Below, piece after piece: positions 14,527 to 22,418 of a stretch of DNA of 25,891 nucleotides; position 1 is the first letter of the stretch, and every line of letters begins with the position of its first letter. The DNA is from Bacillota bacterium (lineage in GTDB: Bacteria; Bacillota; Clostridia; Christensenellales; Aristaeellaceae): the NCBI GenBank assembly GCA_023409955.1, contig JAEYQQ010000111.1, positions 1-25,891 on the forward strand, written 5' to 3'. Below the pieces are notes generated by a model. The model saw nothing but the letters and a program-made list of their open reading frames with translations. It did no database searches and was not told where the DNA came from. A program made the position numbers and the translations under genes.

Positions 14527-15684
14527 TTATTTTGATAAAGGCTTATGTACTGTTATCGCCTTTGCAGGACACATCTCCTGGCAGCAATAGCACCGAATGC
14601 ATTTTCTGTAGTCATATCTGGGAGCTTTATCGCGATTGGGATCTAGAAAAATCGCTTTTCCTTCCACCGGACAGCTATGGACACATGCACTGCACCTGAT
14701 ACAAAGATTTGGATCTGCAACAGGTCTCTCTCGCAAAGCAGGAATCAAGCGGCCCAACTTCAAGGCATATCCTTTTGCACCTGATCCCCGATATACATCG
14801 AATCTTTCATTACCAAATAGCCTTGCTGCCTGCTCAAAAGACAGGATGCCATCTGGAGATATGATCTGAATCTGCTCCTCCCGCCATACACCAACACCAG
14901 CTTGCTCAGCTGCAACATTGGTAGGAGCCAAAGCAGGAGGCAGGTTAATCAGGCGGCAGAAAACACTGTCCAAAGCTACCGGGTCAGCTGACATCAGTAA
15001 AACCTTCATCTCAACCGGTGTGCCCGATGCAGGACCATTCCCCTCCATGGCAACAACCGCATCCATGATATGCAGCCTGGGTTTGAGCAGTACGTTTAAA
15101 TCTGCCACCATCCGTGCAAATCGGATGGCATCAGGATATTTTGCATGTCCTGCACCTTTGTTGAAGCCCTGAACGCATCCGTATAGGTTTTTAACAGCTC
15201 CAGTAACCCTCTCCAAGGCGTGGGTTTTCATTTTACATATGTTGATAATCGCATTTGACTCCAAAACGCCATTGCTGATCACAAAATGCTTACAAATCAA
15301 CCCGCCCGGTGCAGATACCTGTGTCCCATGACTGAAATCAGCCAATGGGATATCCAAGCCCTGAGCCGCCTTTGCAATGCCACACCCATCAGCGACCTTC
15401 TCCATACTGATGGACCCTGGACCAGGCGAATCACCATACGTTAAGTACTTATACTCATTTTCTCGTAGCAGCCGGCCTACCGCTGCAAAAACAGACGGAT
15501 GTGTCGTCATGGCTTTATCCGGCTCTGCTTTGCCCAGCATATTGGGCTTTAGCAATATCCGTTCATCCTTTGAGACGAACTTTTCGATGCCACCCAAAAT
15601 GGTAATACCAGCCTTCACTGCCTTATATACATTTTGCGGTTCATAATCCATGCAAGGAAGCAATGCAACAACACTTTTCTCCAT
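14527..15684 (-). CDS. DUF362 protein with C-terminal two-cluster ferredoxin domain
   Basis: About 385 residues. The N-terminal ~290 form a DUF362 domain (LLKPNMLGKAEPDKAMTTHP, GDSPGPGS, NICKMKTHALERVTGAVKNLYG, SADPVALDS). The C-terminus has two 4Fe-4S sites, CIRCSACVHSCP and CIRCYCCQEMCP, so an electron-transfer role with two clusters is likely. DUF362 proteins have no agreed function; some are annotated as iron-sulfur proteins of anaerobes. The TTG at 15690 opens the frame, but the ATG at 15684 has AAAGG at 9-base spacing. Divergent from the PHP gene; no clear promoter of its own recognised. Confidence 0.85.
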   Translation of the reverse strand: MEKSVVALLPCMDYEPQNVYKAVKAGITILGGIEKFVSKDERILLKPNMLGKAEPDKAMTTHPSVFAAVGRLLRENEYKYLTYGDSPGPGSISMEKVADGCGIAKAAQGLDIPLADFSHGTQVSAPGGLICKHFVISNGVLESNAIINICKMKTHALERVTGAVKNLYGCVQGFNKGAGHAKYPDAIRFARMVADLNVLLKPRLHIMDAVVAMEGNGPASGTPVEMKVLLMSADPVALDSVFCRLINLPPALAPTNVAAEQAGVGVWREEQIQIISPDGILSFEQAARLFGNERFDVYRGSGAKGYALKLGRLIPALRERPVADPNLCIRCSACVHSCPVEGKAIFLDPNRDKAPRYDYRKCIRCYCCQEMCPAKAITVHKPLSK

Positions 15685-15791
15685 AGACAATAACCTTTCC
15701 CTGCGTAATTGATATCATGCTGGAAAAACAGCCTGCATCCTTGCATTGTAACACAAATATGACATGACAGCTATGCATGAAGTGTAAAGTA

Positions 15792-15800
15792 TGATACAAT
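15792..15800 (+). promoter_or_regulatory. Possible extended -10 of the PHP gene
   Basis: TGATACAAT, a TGn extended -10, about 40 bases before the PHP start. The -35 region (TATGCA, 17 bases upstream) is poor. Confidence 0.35.
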
Positions 15801-15840
15801 CCACTTAATCAAACCTACTACCATATTGAAGGAGATATGT

Positions 15841-16773
15841 ATGTTACGCCAAGCAGCATTTGCCGGGCATCATCCGCTTTTGAAAGGGAACCTGCATACG
15901 CATACAACGCGTTCAGATGGAAAAGTCACTCCTGAAGAAGTTATTCGTACGTATTATTCTACTGGTTATGATTTTTTGGCACTGACCGACCACAGATTGT
16001 ACAATTATACTAATTTTGCTAAAGATTGTGCATTGACAATACTGCCTGGCATGGAAATGGACCGTGGGATAGAGGGACGCCCAGGAACCCATTGTTTTCA
16101 TACTGTAAGCTTAGGTCCTGAAAAAGAGAATGGCAACGGTTTTGATCAAGACCAGGTGTTTACAAGCGGCAAGGTTAAGGACCAATGGGAATTTCAAAGC
16201 GTTCTTGATACACTTCATGAAAACGGCAATATAACGCTGTATTGCCACCCTCAGTGGAGCGGAACGCCTGCTAGAGAGTTTGAAAATCTACAAGGCAATT
16301 TCGCCATGGAAATATGGAATAGTGGTTGCGCTTTGGAAAATGATATGGATACAAATGCCGCTTATTGGGACGAATTGCTAATGCAAGGTAAGAGAATATA
16401 TGGAGTTGCTGTTGATGACTGCCATAAATTGAATCAACTTTGTCTTGGCTGGGTAATGGTTCATGCCTCAAATACTATTAAAGGTATTCTAAGTGCGCTA
16501 CAAAGTGGTGCCTATTATTCCTCTTGCGGGCCAGAAATCCATGATTTTTATATTGATGGCAATACTGCAGTATTGGAATGCTCACCATGTGATCATATAC
16601 TTTTTATTTATGGCGGATCACCTAACAAGCTATTTCGTAACGCTGACAGTCAAATTACAAAGGCGGTTTTTCAGGTGCCAGACCATTATACCTATCTGCG
16701 TGCCGTTGTAATGGACTCTGCAGGGCGCCGCGCTTGGACAAATCCCATTTTCATTGATGAAAAGGGCAAATAA
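15841..16773 (+). CDS. PHP-domain metal-dependent phosphoesterase-like protein (CehA/McbA-like)
   Basis: A 310-residue protein. The metal-binding motifs are GNLHTHTTRSDG (H19, H21), LTDHRLYN (D50, H51), GMEMDR, a later CFHTVSLG, LYCHPQWSG and VAVDDCHK, all in the order of the PHP fold. The last ~70 residues look like a small beta-rich domain seen after CehA/McbA-type PHP modules. Such enzymes cleave phosphoesters or carbamates; the substrate here is unknown. The ATG at 15841 has AAGGAG at 6 bases; an in-frame TTG at 15826 overlaps that site and is less likely. Stands alone, closed by a two-way terminator. Confidence 0.85.
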   Translation: MLRQAAFAGHHPLLKGNLHTHTTRSDGKVTPEEVIRTYYSTGYDFLALTDHRLYNYTNFAKDCALTILPGMEMDRGIEGRPGTHCFHTVSLGPEKENGNGFDQDQVFTSGKVKDQWEFQSVLDTLHENGNITLYCHPQWSGTPAREFENLQGNFAMEIWNSGCALENDMDTNAAYWDELLMQGKRIYGVAVDDCHKLNQLCLGWVMVHASNTIKGILSALQSGAYYSSCGPEIHDFYIDGNTAVLECSPCDHILFIYGGSPNKLFRNADSQITKAVFQVPDHYTYLRAVVMDSAGRRAWTNPIFIDEKGK

Positions 16774-16823
16774 ACGAGAACTACGCATGATGCAACACCT
16801 GGTTTTATACTTATAAACTTTAA

Positions 16824-16861
16824 AAGGCTGCCTCTCAGCGCTTACGCATTGAGGCAGCCTT
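16824..16861. terminator. Two-way terminator between the PHP gene and the flotillin gene
   Basis: AAGGCTGCCTC (16824-16834) pairs with GAGGCAGCCTT (16851-16861) in an 11-bp perfect stem with a 16-base loop. A-run before and T after it serve both converging genes. Confidence 0.85.
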
Positions 16862-16866
16862 ATTAG

Positions 16867-18273
16867 TTAACTTTCAACAGTTTCAGATACCGCTTTACCG
16901 AAAAGACCACCCCTTGAGACATCCTTTAGCATCTTGGGGATGTCCATGCCTACTGTGTCCTTGATGGACTCAAATGTTTGCAGCATGGTTCCGGATACAT
17001 CCCTTGCCATGGAGGTTGCACCGCCCTCACCAAAGAGTATGATCTTTTCGGTTTTACTCAAGGGCTCACTGACAGCTTTGGCGATGTCAGGCATACGGTT
17101 GATGATCATCTCCAGCATGGCTGCTTGACCATACTGCTTCATGGCTTCAGCCTTTTTGAGAATGGCTTCGGCTTCAGCCTCACCCTTTAGCCGTATAGCT
17201 TCGGCATCATTCTTTGCTACGACTAGCGCTGCCTCGGCTTCCTTCTGAGCCTTGAAGAATTCAGCCTCAGCGCGCTCCCTGATCTCAATGCTCAGACGCT
17301 CACGTGCAATCTGAACTTGCTGTGCCTGCAACTCAGTTTCCTTTTGAAGGCGGACCAGTTCGGCAGCGGCACGCTCGGTTTCTAATTCTTTACGGGCAAC
17401 CTCTTGCTGCACATTGTATGCCATGTCGGCGCTGGCCTTAGCTTTATCCTGCTCGGCACGGAAGGAGGCACGCTTGAGTTCAAGCAGCTTTTCCTGTTCG
17501 GCCATGTTGGCATCTGCTTCTGCTTTTGCCCTATAACCTTCCTGCTGGGCGGTAGACTGACGGATTAATGTATCACGTTCAGCTTCTGCCTTGGCAATGT
17601 CGGCGTCGCGCTTCTTTTCAGAAATGTTCTTGACAGCCAGGGTATCCAAAACGCCATCGTTATCTGAGAAGTTCTGAATTGTAAGGTTTACGATCTCAAG
17701 GCCCATATTCTTCATGTCCGCAGTGGCAGCTCGCTGTGTCTCCTGGGCGAACTTATCACGGTTTTGCACCAAGTCAGATATGGTCATTCGGCCGATAATT
17801 TCACGCATGTTGCCTTCCAAAACCTGCATGGCCACGGCTGCGATGTCGTTTTGTGTCCAGCCCAAGAACTGCTCAGCAGCAGTAGCTACTGACACGGCAT
17901 CGGAACCTATTTTTATATTAGCAACACCATCCACCATCATACCGATATATTCCTGAGAGGGAACTGGCTGAGTGGTTTTGATATCAACCTGCATAATGCC
18001 TAGATTTAATCTGTCCACACGTTCAAAGAATGGAATCACGAAAGTAGCGCCGCCGCGGACGATACGGTAGCCGAATTCTTTCACAATATCTCTACCGGTT
18101 TCATCTTTGACTTTGTATTTGCGGCGGCGTCCGCTGACGATAAGTGCAACGTTTGGCGGAACCTTGATGTAGTTACGAACGAAGGCAATCAAGAAAATGA
18201 AGACGAGGACAGCAATACCGATGATGATTAGAGTGCCACCATCAAGATCCAGGATTCCACGAGAACCATACAT
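16867..18273 (-). CDS. Flotillin (FloT/YuaG-like SPFH protein)
   Basis: About 468 residues. One N-terminal membrane anchor (LIIIGIAVLVFIFLIAFV, ~14-31) is followed by an SPFH domain (KVPPNVALIVSGRRRKYK through ~210) and a long alanine/glutamate-rich coiled coil (~210-400) with repeated AEAEA and KAEA patterns, then a glycine-containing tail. Flotillins organise ordered membrane patches in bacteria. The usual partner NfeD is not in the window. The frame opens at a GTG at 18282, but the ATG at 18273 has GGGGTGG 5 bases upstream. A small hairpin, ATCGC-TTCGT-GCGAT (18299-18313), lies in its leader. It follows hflC after 144 bases and may have its own promoter, although none is clear. Confidence 0.92.
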   Translation of the reverse strand: MYGSRGILDLDGGTLIIIGIAVLVFIFLIAFVRNYIKVPPNVALIVSGRRRKYKVKDETGRDIVKEFGYRIVRGGATFVIPFFERVDRLNLGIMQVDIKTTQPVPSQEYIGMMVDGVANIKIGSDAVSVATAAEQFLGWTQNDIAAVAMQVLEGNMREIIGRMTISDLVQNRDKFAQETQRAATADMKNMGLEIVNLTIQNFSDNDGVLDTLAVKNISEKKRDADIAKAEAERDTLIRQSTAQQEGYRAKAEADANMAEQEKLLELKRASFRAEQDKAKASADMAYNVQQEVARKELETERAAAELVRLQKETELQAQQVQIARERLSIEIRERAEAEFFKAQKEAEAALVVAKNDAEAIRLKGEAEAEAILKKAEAMKQYGQAAMLEMIINRMPDIAKAVSEPLSKTEKIILFGEGGATSMARDVSGTMLQTFESIKDTVGMDIPKMLKDVSRGGLFGKAVSETVES

Positions 18274-18417
18274 GTTATCCACCCCTATCCCATATTACAT
18301 CGCACGAAGCGATATTAAACCATAATAAGCTGGATACAACACTATGTATTGCAAGAGCCTGAGCCCACAAACTGCTGTCCCACCATTTTCACTTTACATA
18401 TATGGCAGCAGAGTGCT

Positions 18418-19449
18418 TTATTTCTGGGTCGCCCAAGTCAGGATATCTTTCCAGAGCGGATGCTCCTTGTCCAGCACCAATGTGCTGTTCTGATCAAGGG
18501 CAGCTTCAAGGGCCTGCAACGACCGCCAGTAGCTGAAGAAGGATTCGTCCTTGCTATATGAATTGGCATATATCTCCAAGGAAGCCGCATCACCTTCACC
18601 ACGGATCAAACCAGCTTGGCTTAAAGCATCAGCCACCATCTCTCTAACTTCCAAATCAGCACTGGCTACGGCCTTCAAATATTCTTCCTGGCCTTCGCTT
18701 CGAAGCTGCTGTGCTTCTTTGGCCCGGTCAGCCTGCATACGGGCATACGTGCTTTCCACGTTGGCAGGAGGTAGTGTGGTACGGTGAATTTGAATATCCT
18801 TGACTTCAATACCGCGTAGACTCATATCCGCATTAATGGTTTTAAGGCCTAATGCCAGTGTTTCATTCAAGGCATCCTTGTTACTGACAAAATTATCAGC
18901 AGTCATTCGGTTGATGGTTTGCACAATCACCGGATGAATCAAATTATCCAACTGGTTTTCTGCACTGACCATACTGCCTAACTTTAGGTTGAACAACGCA
19001 GGATCAGCTATATACCATTGCGCAAAAGTAGTAATGTAATACTGCTTTTTATCTTGCGTATTAACAACTTCACTGTCGGATACATAAGTGTAAAGTCTTG
19101 AGGAATAGCGTTCCACCTTATCCACAAAGGGGATCTTCCATTGAAGACCGCTACCCGCACATATTTCTACATCTTCTGACAGAGATATCTCATTTTCCAG
19201 TTCTTTGGTAAATCTTGTATGAAAATCATTTTCACTATTGACGATGATACGCTTAATAACACCAAACCGGCTTACAACTGCCTGTTCAGCTTCTCCTACG
19301 ATAAATACGCATTCATTGACAACAATAAGCAGCAAAATCAACAGCAGGCCATAAAAGAACAGCCGCTTGCCATTTTTCCGGGCGAAGGATTTCAACTGCT
19401 CGGATTCATAATTGATGGGTCTTTGGTAATTTGTATTTCCGCCTTGCAT
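18418..19449 (-). CDS. hflC: HflC, SPFH protein
   Basis: A 343-residue protein with a basic N-terminus, one membrane helix (~30-48, FFYGLLLILLLIVVNECVFI) and an SPFH domain. HflC and HflK form a membrane cage around the protease FtsH in E. coli and limit its action on membrane proteins. The SPFH core includes FIVGEAEQAVVSRFG, WKIPFVDKVERYSSR, a later GIEVKDIQIHRTTLP and EGQEEYLKAVASADLE. Starts 5 bases after the hflK stop with AAGGAG upstream. No ftsH in the window. Confidence 0.9.
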   Translation of the reverse strand: MQGGNTNYQRPINYESEQLKSFARKNGKRLFFYGLLLILLLIVVNECVFIVGEAEQAVVSRFGVIKRIIVNSENDFHTRFTKELENEISLSEDVEICAGSGLQWKIPFVDKVERYSSRLYTYVSDSEVVNTQDKKQYYITTFAQWYIADPALFNLKLGSMVSAENQLDNLIHPVIVQTINRMTADNFVSNKDALNETLALGLKTINADMSLRGIEVKDIQIHRTTLPPANVESTYARMQADRAKEAQQLRSEGQEEYLKAVASADLEVREMVADALSQAGLIRGEGDAASLEIYANSYSKDESFFSYWRSLQALEAALDQNSTLVLDKEHPLWKDILTWATQK

Positions 19450-19454
19450 TTAAA

Positions 19455-20423
19455 TCACTCCTTCCCAGTAGATATGGCTGCATCGGTAACAGATTCGCCG
19501 CTGTTCAAATCCAGGACTTTCAGCACATCGCTGCTGTTATCTGCAACAATGATTTTGCCGCTGTTTTTCAAGATATTCTCCATGGTTTCTATCATTAATC
19601 GGCGGCGTGTGATTTCGGGAGCTGCCTTATACTTTTCATATACTGCATTGAATACGGCAACTTCTGCCTCTGCAGCTGCAATGGTTTCGGCTTTATAGGC
19701 TTCTGCTTCCTGCAGCAGCTGATGTGCTTTGGCACGGGCAGCAGGTACGACTTCATTGCGGTACCTTTCCGCTTCGTCCAGCCGTTTGGTCTTTTCATTC
19801 TTGGCGTTGTTCACATCCTCATATGCAGGGAGTACAGCACTGGGGACAGTGATATTTTGAATGCGAACGCTGTTGATTTTAACACCCATTTCATAGCTGT
19901 CCACAATACGCTGAAACTCCGGCAGAACCGCACGCTCAATATCTTCTTTGTTGAGCAGCGCGTTATCCAGTGCCAGGTTTTGGATGTTCCTGCGAATTAC
20001 CGCCTCAAAGGCCAACTGCAGTGTTCCTTTGGGATCGTCCACGTCAAAGTGGAATTCCTTTACATCGCGGATGGTGTATTGATAGATGGCTTCCAGCGAA
20101 ACGATGCTGTTATCGTTTGTAAGCATCACGCCTTCACTTTCATTATCAATGTACTTTGCGGCCCGTCCGCTGGATCCCTGGGCTGTTGTACGAAAACCAT
20201 ACTCCATGGTATGAATGGTAGTAACGCTTTCACTGATAATGCTCTGTATAAACGGTAAACGGAAATATAAACCAGGGCCGTTGGTTGCAGTTACGCGGCC
20301 GAAGGTTATCACCAAGGCCTCTTCCCCCTGGCCTACGCGATAAAAACCATTGAACAGAATAATACCCACTAGCACGACGACAACTAAAAGAACCGATATT
20401 TTGCCAGGTAATTTGGTTTGCAT
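19455..20423 (-). CDS. hflK: HflK, SPFH protein
   Basis: About 322 residues. N-terminal membrane helix (~8-26), then an SPFH domain: FYRVGQGEEALVITFGRV, GLYFRLPFIQSI, and the pairs KINSVRIQNITVP and YEDVNNAKNEKTKRLDEAERYRNE, typical of HflK. An alanine-rich helix follows. The ATG at 20423 has AAGGAG at 7 bases; the longer frame to 20456 lacks a ribosome site. First gene of the hflK-hflC pair. Confidence 0.9.
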   Translation of the reverse strand: MQTKLPGKISVLLVVVVLVGIILFNGFYRVGQGEEALVITFGRVTATNGPGLYFRLPFIQSIISESVTTIHTMEYGFRTTAQGSSGRAAKYIDNESEGVMLTNDNSIVSLEAIYQYTIRDVKEFHFDVDDPKGTLQLAFEAVIRRNIQNLALDNALLNKEDIERAVLPEFQRIVDSYEMGVKINSVRIQNITVPSAVLPAYEDVNNAKNEKTKRLDEAERYRNEVVPAARAKAHQLLQEAEAYKAETIAAAEAEVAVFNAVYEKYKAAPEITRRRLMIETMENILKNSGKIIVADNSSDVLKVLDLNSGESVTDAAISTGKE

Positions 20424-20617
20424 GGCACAACTCCTTCCATGATCAAAGTTACTCATGAGCCGGTTTTGACTGAATTTAGCATACCATAATCAGGTTGTTT
20501 TGTATAGTTCGGCCTATCCAATCATACCAGTGAGAACATGAAAACTGCAATGGTATGCATGAACGTTTCCAATCGGCGTATTATCGTAAAATAAGCAAGA
20601 ATTCTGTCGGCGATATG
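20424..20617. other. Intergenic region before hflK, no gene seen
   Basis: Part of a 346-base stretch without a convincing gene. A 61-codon frame at 20555-20740 has no ribosome site and overlaps the promoter of the XRE gene. Three copies of the 7-mer CATACCA occur: 20480-20486, 20523-20529, and the reverse complement TGGTATG at 20551-20557; the last two form an inverted pair. No strong promoter for hflK was recognised. Confidence 0.4.
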
Positions 20618-20646
20618 TTGACATGCATCATTGTTTGTGGTTTAAT
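20618..20646 (+). promoter_or_regulatory. Promoter of the XRE-cupin gene and pot operon
   Basis: Exact TTGACA, 17-base spacer, TTTAAT. The -10 element lies within the first GTTTA/TAAAC dyad. Confidence 0.75.
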
Positions 20647-20713
20647 AAACCGTGCCTTTAAGTTTACTTTTGCTAAACTCCGTACATTGCCTTCCCGTTT
20701 AGCACCATTAAAC
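20640..20713 (+). promoter_or_regulatory. Operator array: three GTTTA/TAAAC dyads
   Basis: Site 1: GTTTA-A-TAAAC at 20640-20650, within the longer GGTTTAATAAACC and covering the -10. Site 2: GTTTA-N7-TAAAC at 20662-20678. Site 3: GTTTA-N7-TAAAC at 20697-20713. Sites 2 and 3 have exactly the same spacer length and unrelated spacer sequence, and their centres are 35 bases apart. All lie just before the XRE-cupin gene, so it probably binds them. Inference from pattern only. Confidence 0.6.
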
Positions 20714-20769
20714 AGGATGAGGGCATTTTTTCTGCACTAACGCCTTGGGCCACAAAAGGAGATGATCCT

Positions 20770-21312
20770 GTGAAGATCGGTGAAAAGCTGCGCCGGCTGC
20801 GCTTGCAGCGAGGCCTAACCCAGGAGGAGCTGGCAGATCGCTGTGAGCTTAGCAAGGGCTTCATTTCCCAAGTGGAAAGGGACCTTGCCTCACCCTCTAT
20901 TGCTACACTAACTGATTTGCTGGAGTGCCTTGGCAGCAGCTTGCCTCTTTTTTTCAACGACAAGGAAGTAGAAAAGGTTGTTTTTACTGCTCAAGACATG
21001 TTTGTTAAAGAAGAAGAAGAAATACTTCGTGGCAGCATTACCTGGCTGGTAGCAAACGCACAAAAAAACAGCATGGAGCCTATCCTGGTGGAAATGGATG
21101 AAGGTGGACAATCACAGATGCTACCGCCTCACGATGGTGAGGAGTTCGGCTATGTATTATCAGGCAGTATTAACATTTTATTAGGCGACAAGCGTCACAA
21201 GGCCAAAGCCGGAGACAGCTTCTGCCTGCACCCCCATGCTCCACACCAACTGAAAAATGCCGGCAAGAGTAAAGCTAAGGTTCTATGGATATCCACCCCC
21301 CCAATGTTTTGA
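20770..21312 (+). CDS. XRE-family regulator with C-terminal cupin domain (PuuR-like)
   Basis: A 180-residue protein. N-terminal helix-turn-helix (GEKLRRLRLQRGLTQEELADRCELSKGFISQVERDLASPS), then a cupin (HDGEEFGYVLSGSINILLGD, then AGDSFCLHPHAPHQL). This architecture is common among regulators of polyamine genes such as PuuR, in which the cupin senses a small ligand. Starts with GTG; AAAGGAG is 8 bases upstream. Followed 32 bases later by potA, so it is likely co-transcribed and autoregulated through the array upstream. Confidence 0.9.
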   Translation: MKIGEKLRRLRLQRGLTQEELADRCELSKGFISQVERDLASPSIATLTDLLECLGSSLPLFFNDKEVEKVVFTAQDMFVKEEEEILRGSITWLVANAQKNSMEPILVEMDEGGQSQMLPPHDGEEFGYVLSGSINILLGDKRHKAKAGDSFCLHPHAPHQLKNAGKSKAKVLWISTPPMF

Positions 21313-21328
21313 AGCGATTATATGGATA

Positions 21329-21344
21329 AAGGAGACCGCTCCTC
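21329..21344 (+). promoter_or_regulatory. Small hairpin that can cover the potA ribosome site
   Basis: AGGAG (21330-21334), ACCG loop, CTCCT (21339-21343), just before the potA ATG at 21345. The first arm is the Shine-Dalgarno sequence itself, so folding would hide it. Five base pairs only; the effect is uncertain. Confidence 0.3.
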
Positions 21345-22418
21345 ATGGTTGAAAAAACACATTTGATTGACCTGAAGGGTATATCCAAGGATTTTGATGG
21401 CACCACTGTGCTAGATAATATCAATTTATATATACGCAAAAAGGAGTTTGTAACGCTGCTTGGTCCCAGCGGATGCGGCAAAACCACAACGTTGCGTATC
21501 ATCGGCGGTTTTGAATACCCAACCAAAGGCCAGGTTTTATTTGACGGTAAAGATATGACAAGCCTACCTCCATATAAGCGTAAAGTTAATACCGTTTTTC
21601 AAAAATATGCTCTGTTTCCCCATCTGAACGTACAAGACAATATTGCCTTTGGCCTGAAAATTGCCAAGGTGGGCAAGGATGACATCCGCCGGCGGGTAGA
21701 TGCTATGCTGGATTTGGTGAACCTGAAGGGATATGGCAAACGCAGTGTGGAGTCATTGTCCGGTGGACAGCAACAGCGCATAGCCATTGCGCGTGCTCTG
21801 GTGAATGAGCCTGAGGTATTGCTGCTGGACGAACCGCTTGGTGCACTGGATTTAAAACTGCGTAAAGAAATGCAGCTGGAATTAAAAAGCATGCAGCAGA
21901 GGCTGGGCATTACCTTTTTATACGTTACCCATGACCAGGAGGAAGCCCTGACCATGAGTGATACAGTTGTCGTTATGCGGGATGGGAACATCTTGCAAAT
22001 CGGCGACCCCAAACGCATCTATGATGAACCTGTGAATGCTTTCGTAGCCGACTTTATTGGTGAGAGCAATATCTTAAAGGGCACCATGATCCACGATGAG
22101 CTGGTCTCCTTCGCCGGAACCCAATTCCCCTGTGTTGACGCTGGCTTTGGACAGAACATGCCTGTGGATGTTGTGGTGCGGCCTGAAGATGTGATGCTGG
22201 TGGGCGAGGATGTAGGACAGCTTACCGGCACGGTGAAGAGCGTACTGTTTAAGGGCGTTCACTATGAAATGATGATTGATGTGGGCCATACCACCTTCAA
22301 GGTTCATTCCACCAGCATGCAGCCCCAGAACTCCAGGGTGGGTATCGCCATCGTTCCTTTCAATATTCATATTATGAAGCCCATGGCGGATGCCAAGGAG
22401 GAGGATGCATCTTGTTAA
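21345..22418 (+). CDS. potA: Spermidine/putrescine ABC transporter ATPase PotA
   Basis: A 357-residue ATPase with all motifs intact: Walker A GPSGCGKTT, signature LSGGQQQR, Walker B LLLDEPLGALD, switch THDQEEAL. A TOBE-type domain (~270-355) forms the C-terminus, as in PotA. Drives import of polyamines through PotB/PotC at the inner face of the membrane. It overlaps potB by 7 bases. Confidence 0.96.
   Translation: MVEKTHLIDLKGISKDFDGTTVLDNINLYIRKKEFVTLLGPSGCGKTTTLRIIGGFEYPTKGQVLFDGKDMTSLPPYKRKVNTVFQKYALFPHLNVQDNIAFGLKIAKVGKDDIRRRVDAMLDLVNLKGYGKRSVESLSGGQQQRIAIARALVNEPEVLLLDEPLGALDLKLRKEMQLELKSMQQRLGITFLYVTHDQEEALTMSDTVVVMRDGNILQIGDPKRIYDEPVNAFVADFIGESNILKGTMIHDELVSFAGTQFPCVDAGFGQNMPVDVVVRPEDVMLVGEDVGQLTGTVKSVLFKGVHYEMMIDVGHTTFKVHSTSMQPQNSRVGIAIVPFNIHIMKPMADAKEEDASC

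Noticed and set aside
14433..14699. A 88-codon plus-strand frame after the MetI-like gene
   Set aside because: Spans the terminator and then runs antisense to the ferredoxin end of the DUF362 gene; no ribosome site or recognisable domain.
20555..20740. A 61-codon plus-strand frame between hflK and the XRE gene
   Set aside because: No ribosome site, it spans the XRE promoter and the operator array, and the predicted protein has no recognisable feature.
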